A stretch of DNA of 33,125 nucleotides from a virus, in the IMG/VR virus record IMGVR_UViG_3300024273_001931, positions 1-33,125 of that record. One strand, written 5' to 3'. A program made the translations under genes and the position numbers. The number at the start of each line of letters is the position of its first letter. Position 1 is the first letter of the stretch. Below the pieces are notes generated by a model. The model saw nothing but the letters and a program-made list of their open reading frames with translations, was not told where the DNA came from and made no database searches. This document shows, piece by piece, positions 7,283-17,573 of the stretch.

Positions 7283-7675
7283 ATGGGACGTCCACTTAAC
7301 AAAAGATACTTCGGTACAATAGCCAACGCAGACGGCGGCACTATGCCAAACGGTGATGCAGCATTCAATGTTACTGTTGCAGCAGATGTAGGCAACGGCA
7401 TCGTTGAACAATCGTACATTCTAAATCAACGCAGCGAAACTAAATTTACATGTTCAGATGGCTCAGATAGCCTGTCATGCACACTAGTTAATAAAACAGC
7501 AGCAAATTTAGCAGTTGGTGAAATGCGTATTTTAGGATATGTAAATGCTTCGGGCGACGGAGTTGCTATACGTAAACTTCAGAATCGCACTTGCTTTGAT
7601 TTTGACAACAATCGTTATACTTGGGAACTACAAGACGACTCAACAGAAACATTGTTAGTACTAACTGCTATTTAA
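7283..7675 (+). CDS. Small virion structural protein (MGRPLNKRYFG type)
   Basis: A 130-aa protein. ATG 7283 is chosen over the in-frame ATG 7235 because AAGGAG sits exactly 6 bases before it, and because the 16 extra residues (MRTRRVDLERQIKEKT) would fall in the leader. The N-terminus MGRPLNKRYFGTIANADGG is a style seen in small structural proteins of marine T4-like phages. The rest is beta-rich, with AFNVTVAADVGNG and an alternating hydrophobic pattern to the end (ETLLVLTAI). Function is not known. It is the first of four closely spaced genes ending in the giant fibre, so it is probably made late and may be a head-decoration or fibre-associated protein. Confidence 0.8.
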   Translation: MGRPLNKRYFGTIANADGGTMPNGDAAFNVTVAADVGNGIVEQSYILNQRSETKFTCSDGSDSLSCTLVNKTAANLAVGEMRILGYVNASGDGVAIRKLQNRTCFDFDNNRYTWELQDDSTETLLVLTAI

Positions 7676-7685
7676 GGAGTGAGTC

Positions 7686-8714
7686 ATGTCAACTAAGATA
7701 GCCAACTATGGTGTAGACTTATATAAAATAATATTAAATGAAAACGGTGTCTTTGATATTGACATCGGCGGCCCTAACGGCGTCCTTAATATTAACGGTA
7801 ACTTAAATGTTACTGGTGCGACTTCATCAGTTGGCTCATCTGAACTTATTGTTGCTGATAATACTATTACGGTAAACAGTGGCGAAACAGGAGCAGGTGT
7901 AACACTTGGAACTGCTGGTCTAATTGTTGACCGAGGAGTGTACTCGGATGCAGAGTTTCTGTATGACGAATCTATAAACACATATTTAAACGGAGTTGTA
8001 CAATCATTTGACGGTGTGTTTGCTTTTAGAAAAGCAAACAACACTCCGGTTGGAATTTACACTTCTAGTATTAATTCGGGCGAAGGAAATGATTTAAACT
8101 TACTTCCTGGGCAAACAACTGGTGTTGTAAATGTTACTGGTACGCTCGATTACGAAAAACAAGTTTTTCCGTATTCGGGCAATGCCATACAAACAAATAT
8201 CAGTAACTCAAACAGACTTGCAGCACCGTTTGATGACGACATAATTCCAAATATTAAAGCAGTAACCGACTACGTTAGAGATTATCATTTGTACAATTGG
8301 CAGGCTGCACTTAAAGCACCCACGCCAGATGGAAATACAAGTGTACAAGTATATGATACCGAAGGCGGCGATGCAACTAGCCGTTTTGATGTTAACATCG
8401 ACGGCATAACCGTTGCACAGTTCTTCGGAACTCAAACAAATATTGAAGAAATTAAAATTGAAGATGCAAGTATTGCAACAGTAAGCATCAATGGCAACCT
8501 AACGTTAGCTGCCAATGGTACCGGAAGTGTATACACATTGTTTCCATTTAATTTTGCAAAGAGTTTGGATCCATTAGCACCTGCAGACGGTGTTAAGGTT
8601 TACAGCAAAACAGAAGCCGATGGCGGCACTGGGTTGTTTTTCATAAACGAGAATGGAACCAACGACGAGCTTATTAGTAGAAACAAAGCATTATTATACA
8701 GTATTATATTTTAA
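7686..8714 (+). CDS. Fibre-like virion structural protein, 342 aa
   Basis: A 342-aa beta-rich protein with AAGGAG 6 bases before ATG 7686. The N-terminus (MSTKIANYGVDLYKIILNEN) is followed by short beta-repeat motifs (GVLNINGNLNVTGATSS, then LIVADNTITVNSGETGAGVT near residues 52-72) like those in both giant fibres. The C-terminus (FFINENGTNDELISRNKALL) is a recurring ending in structural proteins of marine T4-like phages. No enzyme motif or coiled coil is visible. It probably forms a trimeric or baseplate-attached fibre segment. Its shared NLNVTG-type elements suggest kinship or contact with the 2806-aa protein downstream. Confidence 0.8.
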   Translation: MSTKIANYGVDLYKIILNENGVFDIDIGGPNGVLNINGNLNVTGATSSVGSSELIVADNTITVNSGETGAGVTLGTAGLIVDRGVYSDAEFLYDESINTYLNGVVQSFDGVFAFRKANNTPVGIYTSSINSGEGNDLNLLPGQTTGVVNVTGTLDYEKQVFPYSGNAIQTNISNSNRLAAPFDDDIIPNIKAVTDYVRDYHLYNWQAALKAPTPDGNTSVQVYDTEGGDATSRFDVNIDGITVAQFFGTQTNIEEIKIEDASIATVSINGNLTLAANGTGSVYTLFPFNFAKSLDPLAPADGVKVYSKTEADGGTGLFFINENGTNDELISRNKALLYSIIF

Positions 8715-8725
8715 GGAAGTAAAGA

Positions 8726-9058
8726 ATGGCAATTAACAACGCACTAATATTAGACACAGATACGACAATTCTAAGTGTTCCTGCAGGGAAAAAGTATGCC
8801 ATTACTACCTTATTGGTCTGCAATTATGCTGGCACAATTAGTACTGCAAATGATTCAAGTTTTGACATGCATGTAATAAAAGGGTCAGGAGGAGTAAAGA
8901 GTAATACAAATTTAATTTTGAATACTATTGAAATGCCAGCTCAGGATACTTTTACATTCAATGTAGAAAGATTAATTTTAGAAGAAGGTGACAGGATTGT
9001 ATTAAATAGTCCAGATGCCGACCTATTAAGCGCAACAATTAGTTATTTGGAAGTATAA
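8726..9058 (+). CDS. Small beta-rich structural protein, 110 aa
   Basis: A 110-aa protein with AAGGAA 7 bases before ATG 8726. Alternating hydrophobic residues through most of its length (ILSVPAGKKYAITTLLVCNY; LILEEGDRIVLNSPDAD) suggest a compact beta-sandwich. No family can be named. Small proteins with the S-V-P-A-G-K-x-Y-x-I pattern often accompany phage fibre genes. The stop TAA overlaps the start of the giant fibre as TAATG at 9056-9060, so the two are translationally coupled. A role as a fibre-joining or adaptor protein is only an inference from context. Confidence 0.8.
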   Translation: MAINNALILDTDTTILSVPAGKKYAITTLLVCNYAGTISTANDSSFDMHVIKGSGGVKSNTNLILNTIEMPAQDTFTFNVERLILEEGDRIVLNSPDADLLSATISYLEV

Positions 9059-12000
9059 TGAAGTACATAAAGAAGCAAGTATTACACGACAGAAAAATCG
9101 GAGATCGTCAGCTGGTTATAACTGGCGATGGAAATATCGAATTAACTCCAAATAGCGGCGTAGTTTCAATCAACGGTGATTTAAGAGTTACCGGAACTGC
9201 AACAGGCGCAGTTAACGAATTAATTTATTATGTTTCGCTAGACGGTGATGATACCAACGACGGCCTTGGCGGCAGTTCTGATCGTGCAAAAAGAACTATT
9301 AAATCAGCAGTTGCGGCTGCGCCAGAAGGCGCTACTATCAAACTTGCGCCGGGTGACTTCTACGAAGATAATCCAATTACTTTAAAAAGAAGACAAACAG
9401 TGCGTGGAGACAGTCTTCGTAACTGTCAAGTATGGCCGCTGAACAAAGGCAAAGATTTTTTCTTTATTGATAATGCTTGTTACATTTTCCAGATTACCTT
9501 TAGAGGTATGAGTGATCCGGGCTGGTGTGTGAGAATTAGTCCGGGTGCGCTAGTAACTACATCACCATATGTACAAAACTGCTCTAACATCAACGGGCCT
9601 TGGTTAAATGACGGAACGGAATTTATTCCTTACGAAACTATACAAATAGAAGGCTATGCGCCAGAATCAAGACCTATTATTAATAATCCAGAAGTTCCAC
9701 TTGGGAAACGTGTAAACGAAACAGGTGGCGGCAACGGCATGCTGGTTGACGGTAATGATTACGATCAACGCTCTCTTGTATTTTCGATGGTTGCCGATGC
9801 GTTTACTCAAATTGCACAAGGTGGTATCGGTTACCACATTACTAACTTTGGTTATACACAGATTGTTAGTTGCTTTACTGTTTTTTGTCGTACAGGATTC
9901 TTAGCTACCAACGGCGGCTACTTGTCAATTTCCAACTCTGTATCAGACTTTGGTACGTTTGGAATTATTGCAGACGGCCTGTTTGATAAAATTTACACCA
10001 CTGCACGCCCTACTCAAGATTATTATTCTACAGTCGGAAGTGCAACTGTTAATAGCCCAGGTGCTGGTTATACAAGTGCCCCACAGGTGACGATTGATCC
10101 CCCGACTACACTAGGCGGAGTACAAGCAATAGCAACAGCCGGTATTGATGCTACTACTGGTAAACTTACCTCAGTTGCTATTGATAATCCTGGAAGCGGT
10201 TATGACTTTGTGCCTACTATTACATTTACAGGCGGCGGCTTTAGTTTGCAGGCAACTGCAACAACTAACTTAACAACTAATAAAGTTATAACAGTTAGCA
10301 GTTTACGTGATCAGCCACAAGTTGGATCTATTATTCAGTTTGTCGGCGACAGCACCAAATACTATGTTACATCAACAAATGTAACTACACAACCATTTGT
10401 TTACAACGAAACTGTATGCCGTAGAGATGTTAGACGTATGGTTGATGCTATTGCAGGCGATATGGTTATGGGCACCAACTACCAAGCACTGGCTGCTGGC
10501 AGAAGTTATTTACGTTCAACATCTACAAAAGTTTTACAACAACAATTAGCACCTACAGTATTTGGTCTTGAAGCAGCTAGAGACGAAGTGCTTGCTAGAA
10601 TTCCTGATATCAATCCAACAAACCAAGCTGCAAGATATGCTATCATTGAGGGTTTTGCAACAGCTATTAATATTATTGAGCAAGGCGATAGTACTGCAAC
10701 GCCGGACCTATTACTCAACGATTTAGTTACTATTGACAGTGGAGTAATTACTGCTAAAGACAACATTCTTGCTAACAGAGAATTTATCGTTAACGAAATT
10801 ACTGCTTATATTTCTGAGCAATTTACAGACTTGTCTTACAATCAGACTACATTTGAAAAAGACATTACACAAATTACAATTGGCAATTCCTACGATGTTG
10901 CAATAGGAACAAATTATAATGCAGTTGTTAGTGGCATTACTTATTCTAGAGGATCTAGTACTTCTATTGAAGGAAGATTAAAAACACAAACAATTGCAGC
11001 TCTTGAATATTTAAAAGGCAGAATTACTGATTTATCTGCTGTGTCTGCCAACGCAATTGCAACTACAAGAGCCGAAGCGAATATCAATGAGATTGTTGAT
11101 ATTATCAACGGACTGGATTATGACCAAGCAATATGCCGTAGAGATATTGGTTATATTATTGAAAGTACTGCATGGGATGCTGCACTTGGAACAAATTATA
11201 ACGCAGTAACTACAGGACTATCATATCAGCGTGCTCCTAGTGCATATGTATTAAGTGATCAATTCCAACAAACAATTGGTGCAATTGAATATTTAAAAAC
11301 AGTAGCAGCAACATATTTGTCAGCCAACGCAACCGCAGTAGCAAGATCAGATGCTGCATTTGATGAAATCCTAGATATTATCGAAAATGGCGTAGTAAAT
11401 GCTGATACACTCACTTGGACAGATCCAGGAGTCAATGCAAACAAAGCATTTGCCAGAATATTACTGCAATTAAACAGAGAATTCATTAGCTCAGAGCTAA
11501 CAATTTGGATTAACTCAAACTTTCCATTATTGACATACAATGTCGAAACTTGCCGCCGCGATGTTGAATACATTGTTGATGCATTGAGTTTTGACGTACA
11601 ATACAACGGCAACTTTGCAACCAGTAGAGCAGCAGATGCGTACTTCAGTAGTGCAGTAAGTGTACTACCAGTTGACCAAAAAGCAGCAACCGCCGCAGCA
11701 ATGGCACAACTTGCAATCATTGTAGCAGATATTGTTGAAGAAGGTTATGCAGGACAAACTACTACAGGAAATCCTGCAAGTGCAACTGAAGCAACTGAAG
11801 TTGACGGTTTAGTACAAATTATCGAGGATGTTGTAACTGCTGACAGTCTTAGCGGATTGCCAGCACTAGTAGAACCTAGTACTACTTGGGTAACTACTGG
11901 AATTGCAAATGCTGTTAATTTATATAAAGATCTAAACAGTCAGAATCTAATCAAAGACGATGTTATTGAGCAAATTAATGTAAGTATTACCAATGCAGAT

Positions 12001-15000
12001 TCGATTAGCTGGAATGAGCCAACTGGAGTAGTTGTAACACGAGCAAATGCAAAAGATCAGCTTGCTGCAAACAGAACTTTTATTGTCGAAGATGTGATTG
12101 CATATTTTAATGCAACAAATCCAGAAGTAGTATACGATGAAAAGCGTTTTCGTAGAGACACTGGTTACATTGTAGATGCGTTAATTTATGATGTACTTTA
12201 CGGAAGTACTAGTGCAACTATACAAGCTGCACAGTCGTATTTTACAGTAACATTAAGTCAACTAGGAGTAGAGCAAACATTTGCTACAATTGAGAGTTAC
12301 AGCAGACTACAATCTCTTGTAAGTTCAATTGTTCAAGGACAGCTTGTAACACCTACAACTGGAAATATACTAACACAAGATACCAGCAGCAATAACGCAT
12401 CTGGTGTCGAGAGTGATAAACTAACTAGACTCATTCAATACGTGATTGATGTTATGGAAGCAGGTAGTGTAGATGTATTGCCAGCAGTAACATATCCGTT
12501 GATCAGTTGGGTGTTTGGAGAAATTATCGATGCTTCAACAGCAATTTATGCGCAACGAAACAACTTTGCATCCGATACTACAGACTGGATACTTGCAAAT
12601 TATCCAGACTTTACATATGACAGAGTAAAATGCAAACGTGATGTAAGTCTAATAGTTGATGCAATTGCTCGCGATATTCGTTTAAATACAAATCACAATA
12701 CTATTGTTGCAGGCAACGCATACAGAAGAGGCACTGCTAGTGTAGTAGATGCTGGCCAACTGCCGGCAACTATTATGGCAATTAGATATCTTGGTACACT
12801 AATAGAAGATGCAGTTGCATCTAGTCCTACGCTGGTGCCTCGAGTAACTGATAGAATTGAAATATTAACTACTATCATGGAATATGGCACGCAGCCAAGT
12901 GAAGGTACAACATACCCTGCGCCGAGTATTGCAAGTCAAGAATTAATTGATAGTGCTAGACAGTTGCAAGATAACAGAACATTCTTAATTGAAGAAACTA
13001 TTGCATACACAAATTTCACATACGGGTCATTGGTTTATGATGAAGCCAAGTGTCGCAGAGATACAGGATACTTGATTGATGCTGTAACACACGACATGCT
13101 GTACGGTGGAAATCGTAGTATACTTATTAGTGCAAGAAGTTATTTTGATGACGGCGCAAGCCAAATTATTGGACAAGAATCTGAAACTATTGCTTCATTA
13201 GAGCATTTAAAAACAGTATCTACTTCAGTAATTGAAGGTATCGCAGTAACTCCTACAACAGGCAACAGCGAATCTCAAGTACTAGACGCGGCCTTCGGTA
13301 CATCAACTCAAAGTACAATTTCAGAAGGATTGTACGATGTAGTTATTAATGCAATCACAGCAGGTAATTTAGTAGGAACTCCGTCAAATAGTGATCCGGA
13401 TTACAATTGGTTGCCAGCTGCAATTCAAGAAGCTGCAAACAATCTAATATCATTGAACGCTACATTACAACAACAAGTAATTGATTATATCACTAATAAT
13501 ATTATTTCGTTTAGCTACAATGTTGCAAAATGCCAACGAGACACTAGTTATATTATCGATGCTGCATTATACGACATGATGTATGGCGGCAACAAGCAAA
13601 CTCGTCGTGCTGCCGAAGCGTATTATAGTAATGCTGTTATTGTAGGTCAAGAGTCTATTACTGAATTCACCTACAAATATCTAGCGTTGGTGCTAAGTAA
13701 TGTTGCACAAGACATTGCAGTTACTCCTAGCTTTGGAAATATCACGTCGCAAGTTATAAGCGGCAACGCTGGCAGTAGTGCAGCAGGTGCATACATCTTT
13801 ACTATGGTAGAAAAGATTGCAGACGTTATTAGACTAGGCAGTACTAGTTTCCTACCAACTGAGGAAAATCATTATTATTCAACACTTGGTGATACAGATC
13901 TTAATGTCAGACGTGAAATAATTCTTGCAGACCTTGCTGCAATTGAAGACGAATCTATTAGATTGCTTAACTTGGAATTTGGCGGAGTTGCAGAACTAAC
14001 CCTATTCCCTGGAGTACGATCAGTTGTTGAAAACACGCTAGGCAGTATGCAAAACGTGTCAACTGTAAGTACTTCGGGTCATGCATTTGAATATGTCGGT
14101 GCCGGTATTACATACAACGCACTTCCATTCTTTGGTGGTAGTCCGATTCCGGAAAACGAAATTATTGAAACAGACAGCGGCAAAGTATTTGCAGGCGGAA
14201 CTGTTGACCAAATTGGTAACTTTAGAGTTGGTAATTTCTTCCAAGTTAATGCACTCACTGGTGCAATTACACTTAATGCAAACGAAATTAATTTAAGTGG
14301 TCTTAGTAGTATTGGCCCGTTCCAGCGTGATGGTATTCCGGTTGGAGTGCAACTTAAAGAAGTCAGCAACAGCACAAACTTGGTTTCGTCACTTGGTCAG
14401 CCAGACCAAAACACTGTTCCGACACAGCTTGCAGTTGTTAGCTATGTCGAAAATAGATACTTGAATAAACTAACTGGCGGAACAGTTAATGGCGATGTTA
14501 CGTTTGCCGAAAACATCACAGTCGACGGCGGCAACTTAACAACAATTAGTACAACATTCAGTCTAATCGACGACAATGCCAATATTGTTAATTTTGCAGG
14601 CGGCGCAACTGAAATCAACATCGGCGCACCAATCGGTACAACCACTATCAACAACGATGTGGTAATTGACGGTACCGCTGATATTACTGGCGATGTTTCG
14701 ATCATAGGTGACTTTAACTTAACTATACCGGACGAAGTTAGTCAGGCATTTAATGTTTCACAGGGAACCGAAGATTACATCAGCATAGATACACGAACCA
14801 ATCTTGAAGTTGTTGCTTTTGGATCGGCTCCTCGTGTTGAAATTAACAATACAACCCAGTCTGACACTGGCACAGTTAACACAGGTGCATTAGTAGTTGC
14901 CGGTGGCATAGGTATTACTAAAAACCTAAATGTCGGCGGCGACATTTACTTTGAAGGTACTATTATTAGTACATCAAGTTCGTCACTAAGCCTGTTTAAC

Positions 15001-17478
15001 GATGTTGCCGGCTCAGTAGACATGCTCGGAGCAGCCACAGAAATTAATATAGGTAGCGCCGGTATTACCCCGGGTACCTTTACTGTAAACAACGATTACA
15101 TTGAATTTACTAGTGTTTACAATTTAGTTTTACCATCTGGTGTTACAGGCGAACGTGGCATTTCAGCGTCCGGCGCAATACGCTTCAACACCACACTTGG
15201 ACAATTTGAAGGCTACGACGGAATTGCTTGGAATACCTTAGGTGGCGTCCGTGACGTAGACGGCAACACATACATTCTGCCAGAAACATCACCTGGTTCA
15301 AACGAAAACGACTTGATGTTCTACACAGACGGACTAGAGCGCATGGTTCTAGGCAACGGACGTTTACGTGTTGACAATACCATTACATACGTACACATTG
15401 AAGGAACAACAGAGTCGACTAGTCCGGATACTGGACAGTTAGTAGTCGAAGGCGGCGTTGGAATTGAGAAAAACTTAAATGTCCGCGGCAACGCAAGAAT
15501 CTACAACAATGCATTAATTGAAGGCAATACAACTATCACAGGCGACCTAACAGTTGGTACATTTGATAGCGTAGTAGATACTGTAACATTTAATGCCAAC
15601 GCTGTTTTAAATGTTTGGGATAATACTGTACAAGCGTTCGAAGTGCTTGAAGGTGCAAACAGTTATTTTAAGATTACAACCACTGATGGCAACGAAGTTG
15701 CAGAATTTAACATTCCAAGAGTACTAATTAATAATACTACAGAAAGCACAGATTTTGAAACCGGTGCAGTTGTAATTGCAGGCGGAGTAGGAATTGCAGG
15801 CAACTTAAATGTTGCAGGCGGATTTAATGTAAGCGGAAGTATTACATTTGGCGACGATGTTGAAAACGACACATTTACAGTTGTTGGTGATACGGACTTT
15901 ACTATTCCGGATAATACAGTTGATTCATTCCGCATCCGTGAAGGCACAAGTACATACCTAACATTCACTACAACCAACGGCAGCGAAGTTGCAGAATTTG
16001 GAACTGTTCCACAGGTTGTAATAAACAACACAACAGACAGCTCGAATAAAGACACTGGTGCATTAGTTGTAGACGGCGGCGTCGGTATCGAACTCAACGC
16101 TAACATTGGTATTGATTTAAATGTAGGAAGAAATACTGTATTAACAGGCGATCTAGCTGTTAATGGCGGCGACTTAACTACAACTGCTGCAACATTCAGC
16201 TTACTTAATGCTAATGCAACCACTGTAAACTTTGCAGGAAATGCTACTGCAATCAATGTTGGCGCAAGCACTGGCTTAGTTACATTTAATAATCAACAAG
16301 TGATATTTAACAGTGTTAAAACTATTCAAATTCCAGTTGGCTCGACAGCCGATCGTCCAACTGCTGCAACAGGCCAACTGCGTTTCAACTCTGATACAAC
16401 AGTGTTTGAAGGATACGATGGTAACGTATGGGGATCACTAGGCGGCGTTAAGGATGTAGATCAAAATACATTTATACGTCCGGAAACTACTCCAGGTGCC
16501 AACAATGACGAACTAGAGTTCTTTACAAATGGTGCTCAACGTGCGATAATTGGAAATACCTATTTCAACATCAATGACACTGTGGTAACAACATTTAACA
16601 ACACTACTGTAAGCAGCAATTTCCAAACTGGTTCGGTAGTAGTAGTTGGCGGAGTTGGAATTGGCGAAGAACTGCATGTTAACAAGTACATTGGTGGCAA
16701 TACAGCAGGCGTACTACAACTTACAAACTATGCAAGCGATAAGATTCTTATTAACGCTGCTACAATCGAATCACCAGAAGAGATCAGATGGATTGCAAAT
16801 TCACCTGATAGTAGTGCAGACGATATTGTATACCCAGTTTCATTTGCACACCATACTTTAAGTGGAACTCCGGTAATTGGATCCGGTACAGGCATTAAGT
16901 TTGAACTTGAAACTACAAACGATAACTTTGAAACAGGCGGCCAGATTGCTGTAGTTGTACAGGATATCACAGGCGCTCAAGAAGACTTTGATATGATCTT
17001 TAGCACAATGATTGCTGGATCTGCAGGAGTTGAAAAACTACGTTTAGGTGAAACTACCAGTACGTTCTCAACAGACATCACCATCAACAACAATCAGTTG
17101 TTAACAACACAGACTGCGTTTAACTTGTTGAACGATACAGCAACTACCATCAACTTTGCAGGCGCTGCTACTGTACTAAACATTGGTGCAACAGGCGGAT
17201 TAACAACTATTGATCAGAGTGTACAGGTTAACGAAGATGTAACAATCAACGGAACTCTTGTATTAACAAACATTGATCTTGAAGTACAGTATGGCGGTAC
17301 TGGTGTAAGTGCATTTACTGAGAACGGCATTGTTTACGGCGACACTGCTAACCCAATGAAAGTTACTGATGCTGCCGGAACTAGCGATGCAAGCAACAGC
17401 TTCCAAATACTAACTGTAACAAGTGCAGTTGATGCAACACCGGTTTGGACAGATACTATAGATGGCGGAACTTTTTAA
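9058..17478 (+). CDS. Giant repetitive fibre/adhesin-like protein 1, 2806 aa
   Basis: Layout by residue. About 1-55 is a short NINGDLRVTG-type lead-in. About 55-310 is a right-handed beta-helix of pectate-lyase style (YYVSLDGDDTNDG, FYEDNPITLKRRQTVRGDS, TTSPYVQNCS). About 328-390 is a GAGYTSAPQVTI / GSGYDFVPTITF pair. About 447-1600 holds eight helical-looking repeats with a Y-N-x-x-x-C-R-R-D motif. About 1665-1800 is a junction shared with the second giant protein (ending VPTQLAVVSYVENRY). About 1800-2750 is a beta-shaft with five GG(V/I)GI units and four NFAGxATxINIG units. The C-terminus ends TPVWTDTIDGGTF. Catalytic residues of pectinases are not evident. No S74 chaperone domain is present, unlike its paralogue. 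It is probably a virion fibre that contacts the host surface or binds glycans. It is coupled by TAATG to the 110-aa gene. Confidence 0.9.
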   Translation: MKYIKKQVLHDRKIGDRQLVITGDGNIELTPNSGVVSINGDLRVTGTATGAVNELIYYVSLDGDDTNDGLGGSSDRAKRTIKSAVAAAPEGATIKLAPGDFYEDNPITLKRRQTVRGDSLRNCQVWPLNKGKDFFFIDNACYIFQITFRGMSDPGWCVRISPGALVTTSPYVQNCSNINGPWLNDGTEFIPYETIQIEGYAPESRPIINNPEVPLGKRVNETGGGNGMLVDGNDYDQRSLVFSMVADAFTQIAQGGIGYHITNFGYTQIVSCFTVFCRTGFLATNGGYLSISNSVSDFGTFGIIADGLFDKIYTTARPTQDYYSTVGSATVNSPGAGYTSAPQVTIDPPTTLGGVQAIATAGIDATTGKLTSVAIDNPGSGYDFVPTITFTGGGFSLQATATTNLTTNKVITVSSLRDQPQVGSIIQFVGDSTKYYVTSTNVTTQPFVYNETVCRRDVRRMVDAIAGDMVMGTNYQALAAGRSYLRSTSTKVLQQQLAPTVFGLEAARDEVLARIPDINPTNQAARYAIIEGFATAINIIEQGDSTATPDLLLNDLVTIDSGVITAKDNILANREFIVNEITAYISEQFTDLSYNQTTFEKDITQITIGNSYDVAIGTNYNAVVSGITYSRGSSTSIEGRLKTQTIAALEYLKGRITDLSAVSANAIATTRAEANINEIVDIINGLDYDQAICRRDIGYIIESTAWDAALGTNYNAVTTGLSYQRAPSAYVLSDQFQQTIGAIEYLKTVAATYLSANATAVARSDAAFDEILDIIENGVVNADTLTWTDPGVNANKAFARILLQLNREFISSELTIWINSNFPLLTYNVETCRRDVEYIVDALSFDVQYNGNFATSRAADAYFSSAVSVLPVDQKAATAAAMAQLAIIVADIVEEGYAGQTTTGNPASATEATEVDGLVQIIEDVVTADSLSGLPALVEPSTTWVTTGIANAVNLYKDLNSQNLIKDDVIEQINVSITNADSISWNEPTGVVVTRANAKDQLAANRTFIVEDVIAYFNATNPEVVYDEKRFRRDTGYIVDALIYDVLYGSTSATIQAAQSYFTVTLSQLGVEQTFATIESYSRLQSLVSSIVQGQLVTPTTGNILTQDTSSNNASGVESDKLTRLIQYVIDVMEAGSVDVLPAVTYPLISWVFGEIIDASTAIYAQRNNFASDTTDWILANYPDFTYDRVKCKRDVSLIVDAIARDIRLNTNHNTIVAGNAYRRGTASVVDAGQLPATIMAIRYLGTLIEDAVASSPTLVPRVTDRIEILTTIMEYGTQPSEGTTYPAPSIASQELIDSARQLQDNRTFLIEETIAYTNFTYGSLVYDEAKCRRDTGYLIDAVTHDMLYGGNRSILISARSYFDDGASQIIGQESETIASLEHLKTVSTSVIEGIAVTPTTGNSESQVLDAAFGTSTQSTISEGLYDVVINAITAGNLVGTPSNSDPDYNWLPAAIQEAANNLISLNATLQQQVIDYITNNIISFSYNVAKCQRDTSYIIDAALYDMMYGGNKQTRRAAEAYYSNAVIVGQESITEFTYKYLALVLSNVAQDIAVTPSFGNITSQVISGNAGSSAAGAYIFTMVEKIADVIRLGSTSFLPTEENHYYSTLGDTDLNVRREIILADLAAIEDESIRLLNLEFGGVAELTLFPGVRSVVENTLGSMQNVSTVSTSGHAFEYVGAGITYNALPFFGGSPIPENEIIETDSGKVFAGGTVDQIGNFRVGNFFQVNALTGAITLNANEINLSGLSSIGPFQRDGIPVGVQLKEVSNSTNLVSSLGQPDQNTVPTQLAVVSYVENRYLNKLTGGTVNGDVTFAENITVDGGNLTTISTTFSLIDDNANIVNFAGGATEINIGAPIGTTTINNDVVIDGTADITGDVSIIGDFNLTIPDEVSQAFNVSQGTEDYISIDTRTNLEVVAFGSAPRVEINNTTQSDTGTVNTGALVVAGGIGITKNLNVGGDIYFEGTIISTSSSSLSLFNDVAGSVDMLGAATEINIGSAGITPGTFTVNNDYIEFTSVYNLVLPSGVTGERGISASGAIRFNTTLGQFEGYDGIAWNTLGGVRDVDGNTYILPETSPGSNENDLMFYTDGLERMVLGNGRLRVDNTITYVHIEGTTESTSPDTGQLVVEGGVGIEKNLNVRGNARIYNNALIEGNTTITGDLTVGTFDSVVDTVTFNANAVLNVWDNTVQAFEVLEGANSYFKITTTDGNEVAEFNIPRVLINNTTESTDFETGAVVIAGGVGIAGNLNVAGGFNVSGSITFGDDVENDTFTVVGDTDFTIPDNTVDSFRIREGTSTYLTFTTTNGSEVAEFGTVPQVVINNTTDSSNKDTGALVVDGGVGIELNANIGIDLNVGRNTVLTGDLAVNGGDLTTTAATFSLLNANATTVNFAGNATAINVGASTGLVTFNNQQVIFNSVKTIQIPVGSTADRPTAATGQLRFNSDTTVFEGYDGNVWGSLGGVKDVDQNTFIRPETTPGANNDELEFFTNGAQRAIIGNTYFNINDTVVTTFNNTTVSSNFQTGSVVVVGGVGIGEELHVNKYIGGNTAGVLQLTNYASDKILINAATIESPEEIRWIANSPDSSADDIVYPVSFAHHTLSGTPVIGSGTGIKFELETTNDNFETGGQIAVVVQDITGAQEDFDMIFSTMIAGSAGVEKLRLGETTSTFSTDITINNNQLLTTQTAFNLLNDTATTINFAGAATVLNIGATGGLTTIDQSVQVNEDVTINGTLVLTNIDLEVQYGGTGVSAFTENGIVYGDTANPMKVTDAAGTSDASNSFQILTVTSAVDATPVWTDTIDGGTF
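10396..13900 (+). repeat. Eight C-x-R-D repeats in giant protein 1
   Basis: Eight protein-level repeats begin near 10396, 10829, 11115, 11533, 12130, 12613, 13033 and 13513. The consensus is Y(N/D)xxxC(R/K/Q)RDxxxI(V/I)DAxxxD, then GTN or GGN and an AxxY element. Most are followed by an ATI-x-x-x-x-L-K helix and preceded by an NR-x-F-I-x-x-E linker. Copies 2 and 5 lack the Cys (FEKD, FRRD). Spacing is about 95-200 residues. DNA identity between copies is low, so they are old. Confidence 0.85.
14850..16680 (+). repeat. Five TGALVVxGGVGI shaft repeats in giant protein 1
   Basis: The motif N-T-T-x-S-x-x-x-x-TG(A/S/Q)(L/V)VVxGG(V/I)GI recurs near 14850, 15405, 15730, 16020 and 16590. Units are usually followed by K-N-L-N-V-G-G-type strands. 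Between them lie four NFAGxAT(E/A)INIG units (near 14527, 14980, 16165 and 17095). These are beta-repeat elements of fibre shafts. Confidence 0.8.
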
Positions 17479-17504
17479 AGTTACTGAATAAATAAAATAA
17501 TAAT

Positions 17505-17531
17505 AAAAAGGACCTCAACGGGTCCTTTTTT
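17505..17531 (+). terminator. Intrinsic terminator after giant protein 1
   Basis: A perfect 10-bp stem, AAAAAGGACC (17505-17514) and GGTCCTTTTT (17521-17530), with loop TCAACG and a T run. The A/T-symmetric ends mean it could also work on the minus strand. It lies 26 bases after the stop. Confidence 0.93.
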
Positions 17532-17548
17532 ACTGAATGCAGTAGCCA

Positions 17549-17573
17549 TTTTACAAACTTGATAAATAACTAT
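17549..17573 (+). promoter_or_regulatory. Late-promoter-like element with upstream TTTTACAAA (second copy)
   Basis: TTTTACAAA at 17549-17557, three bases, then GATAAATA at 17561-17568, then ACTAT. This is the same layout as at 7181-7204. It follows a terminator and precedes the second giant fibre gene, which is where a promoter is expected. Confidence 0.6.

Noticed and set aside
9220-9990. Pectate lyase or other enzyme activity of the beta-helix in giant protein 1.
   Set aside because: The coil pattern is clear, but I could not identify the catalytic Asp/Arg arrangement of pectinases, so only a structural or binding call is made.
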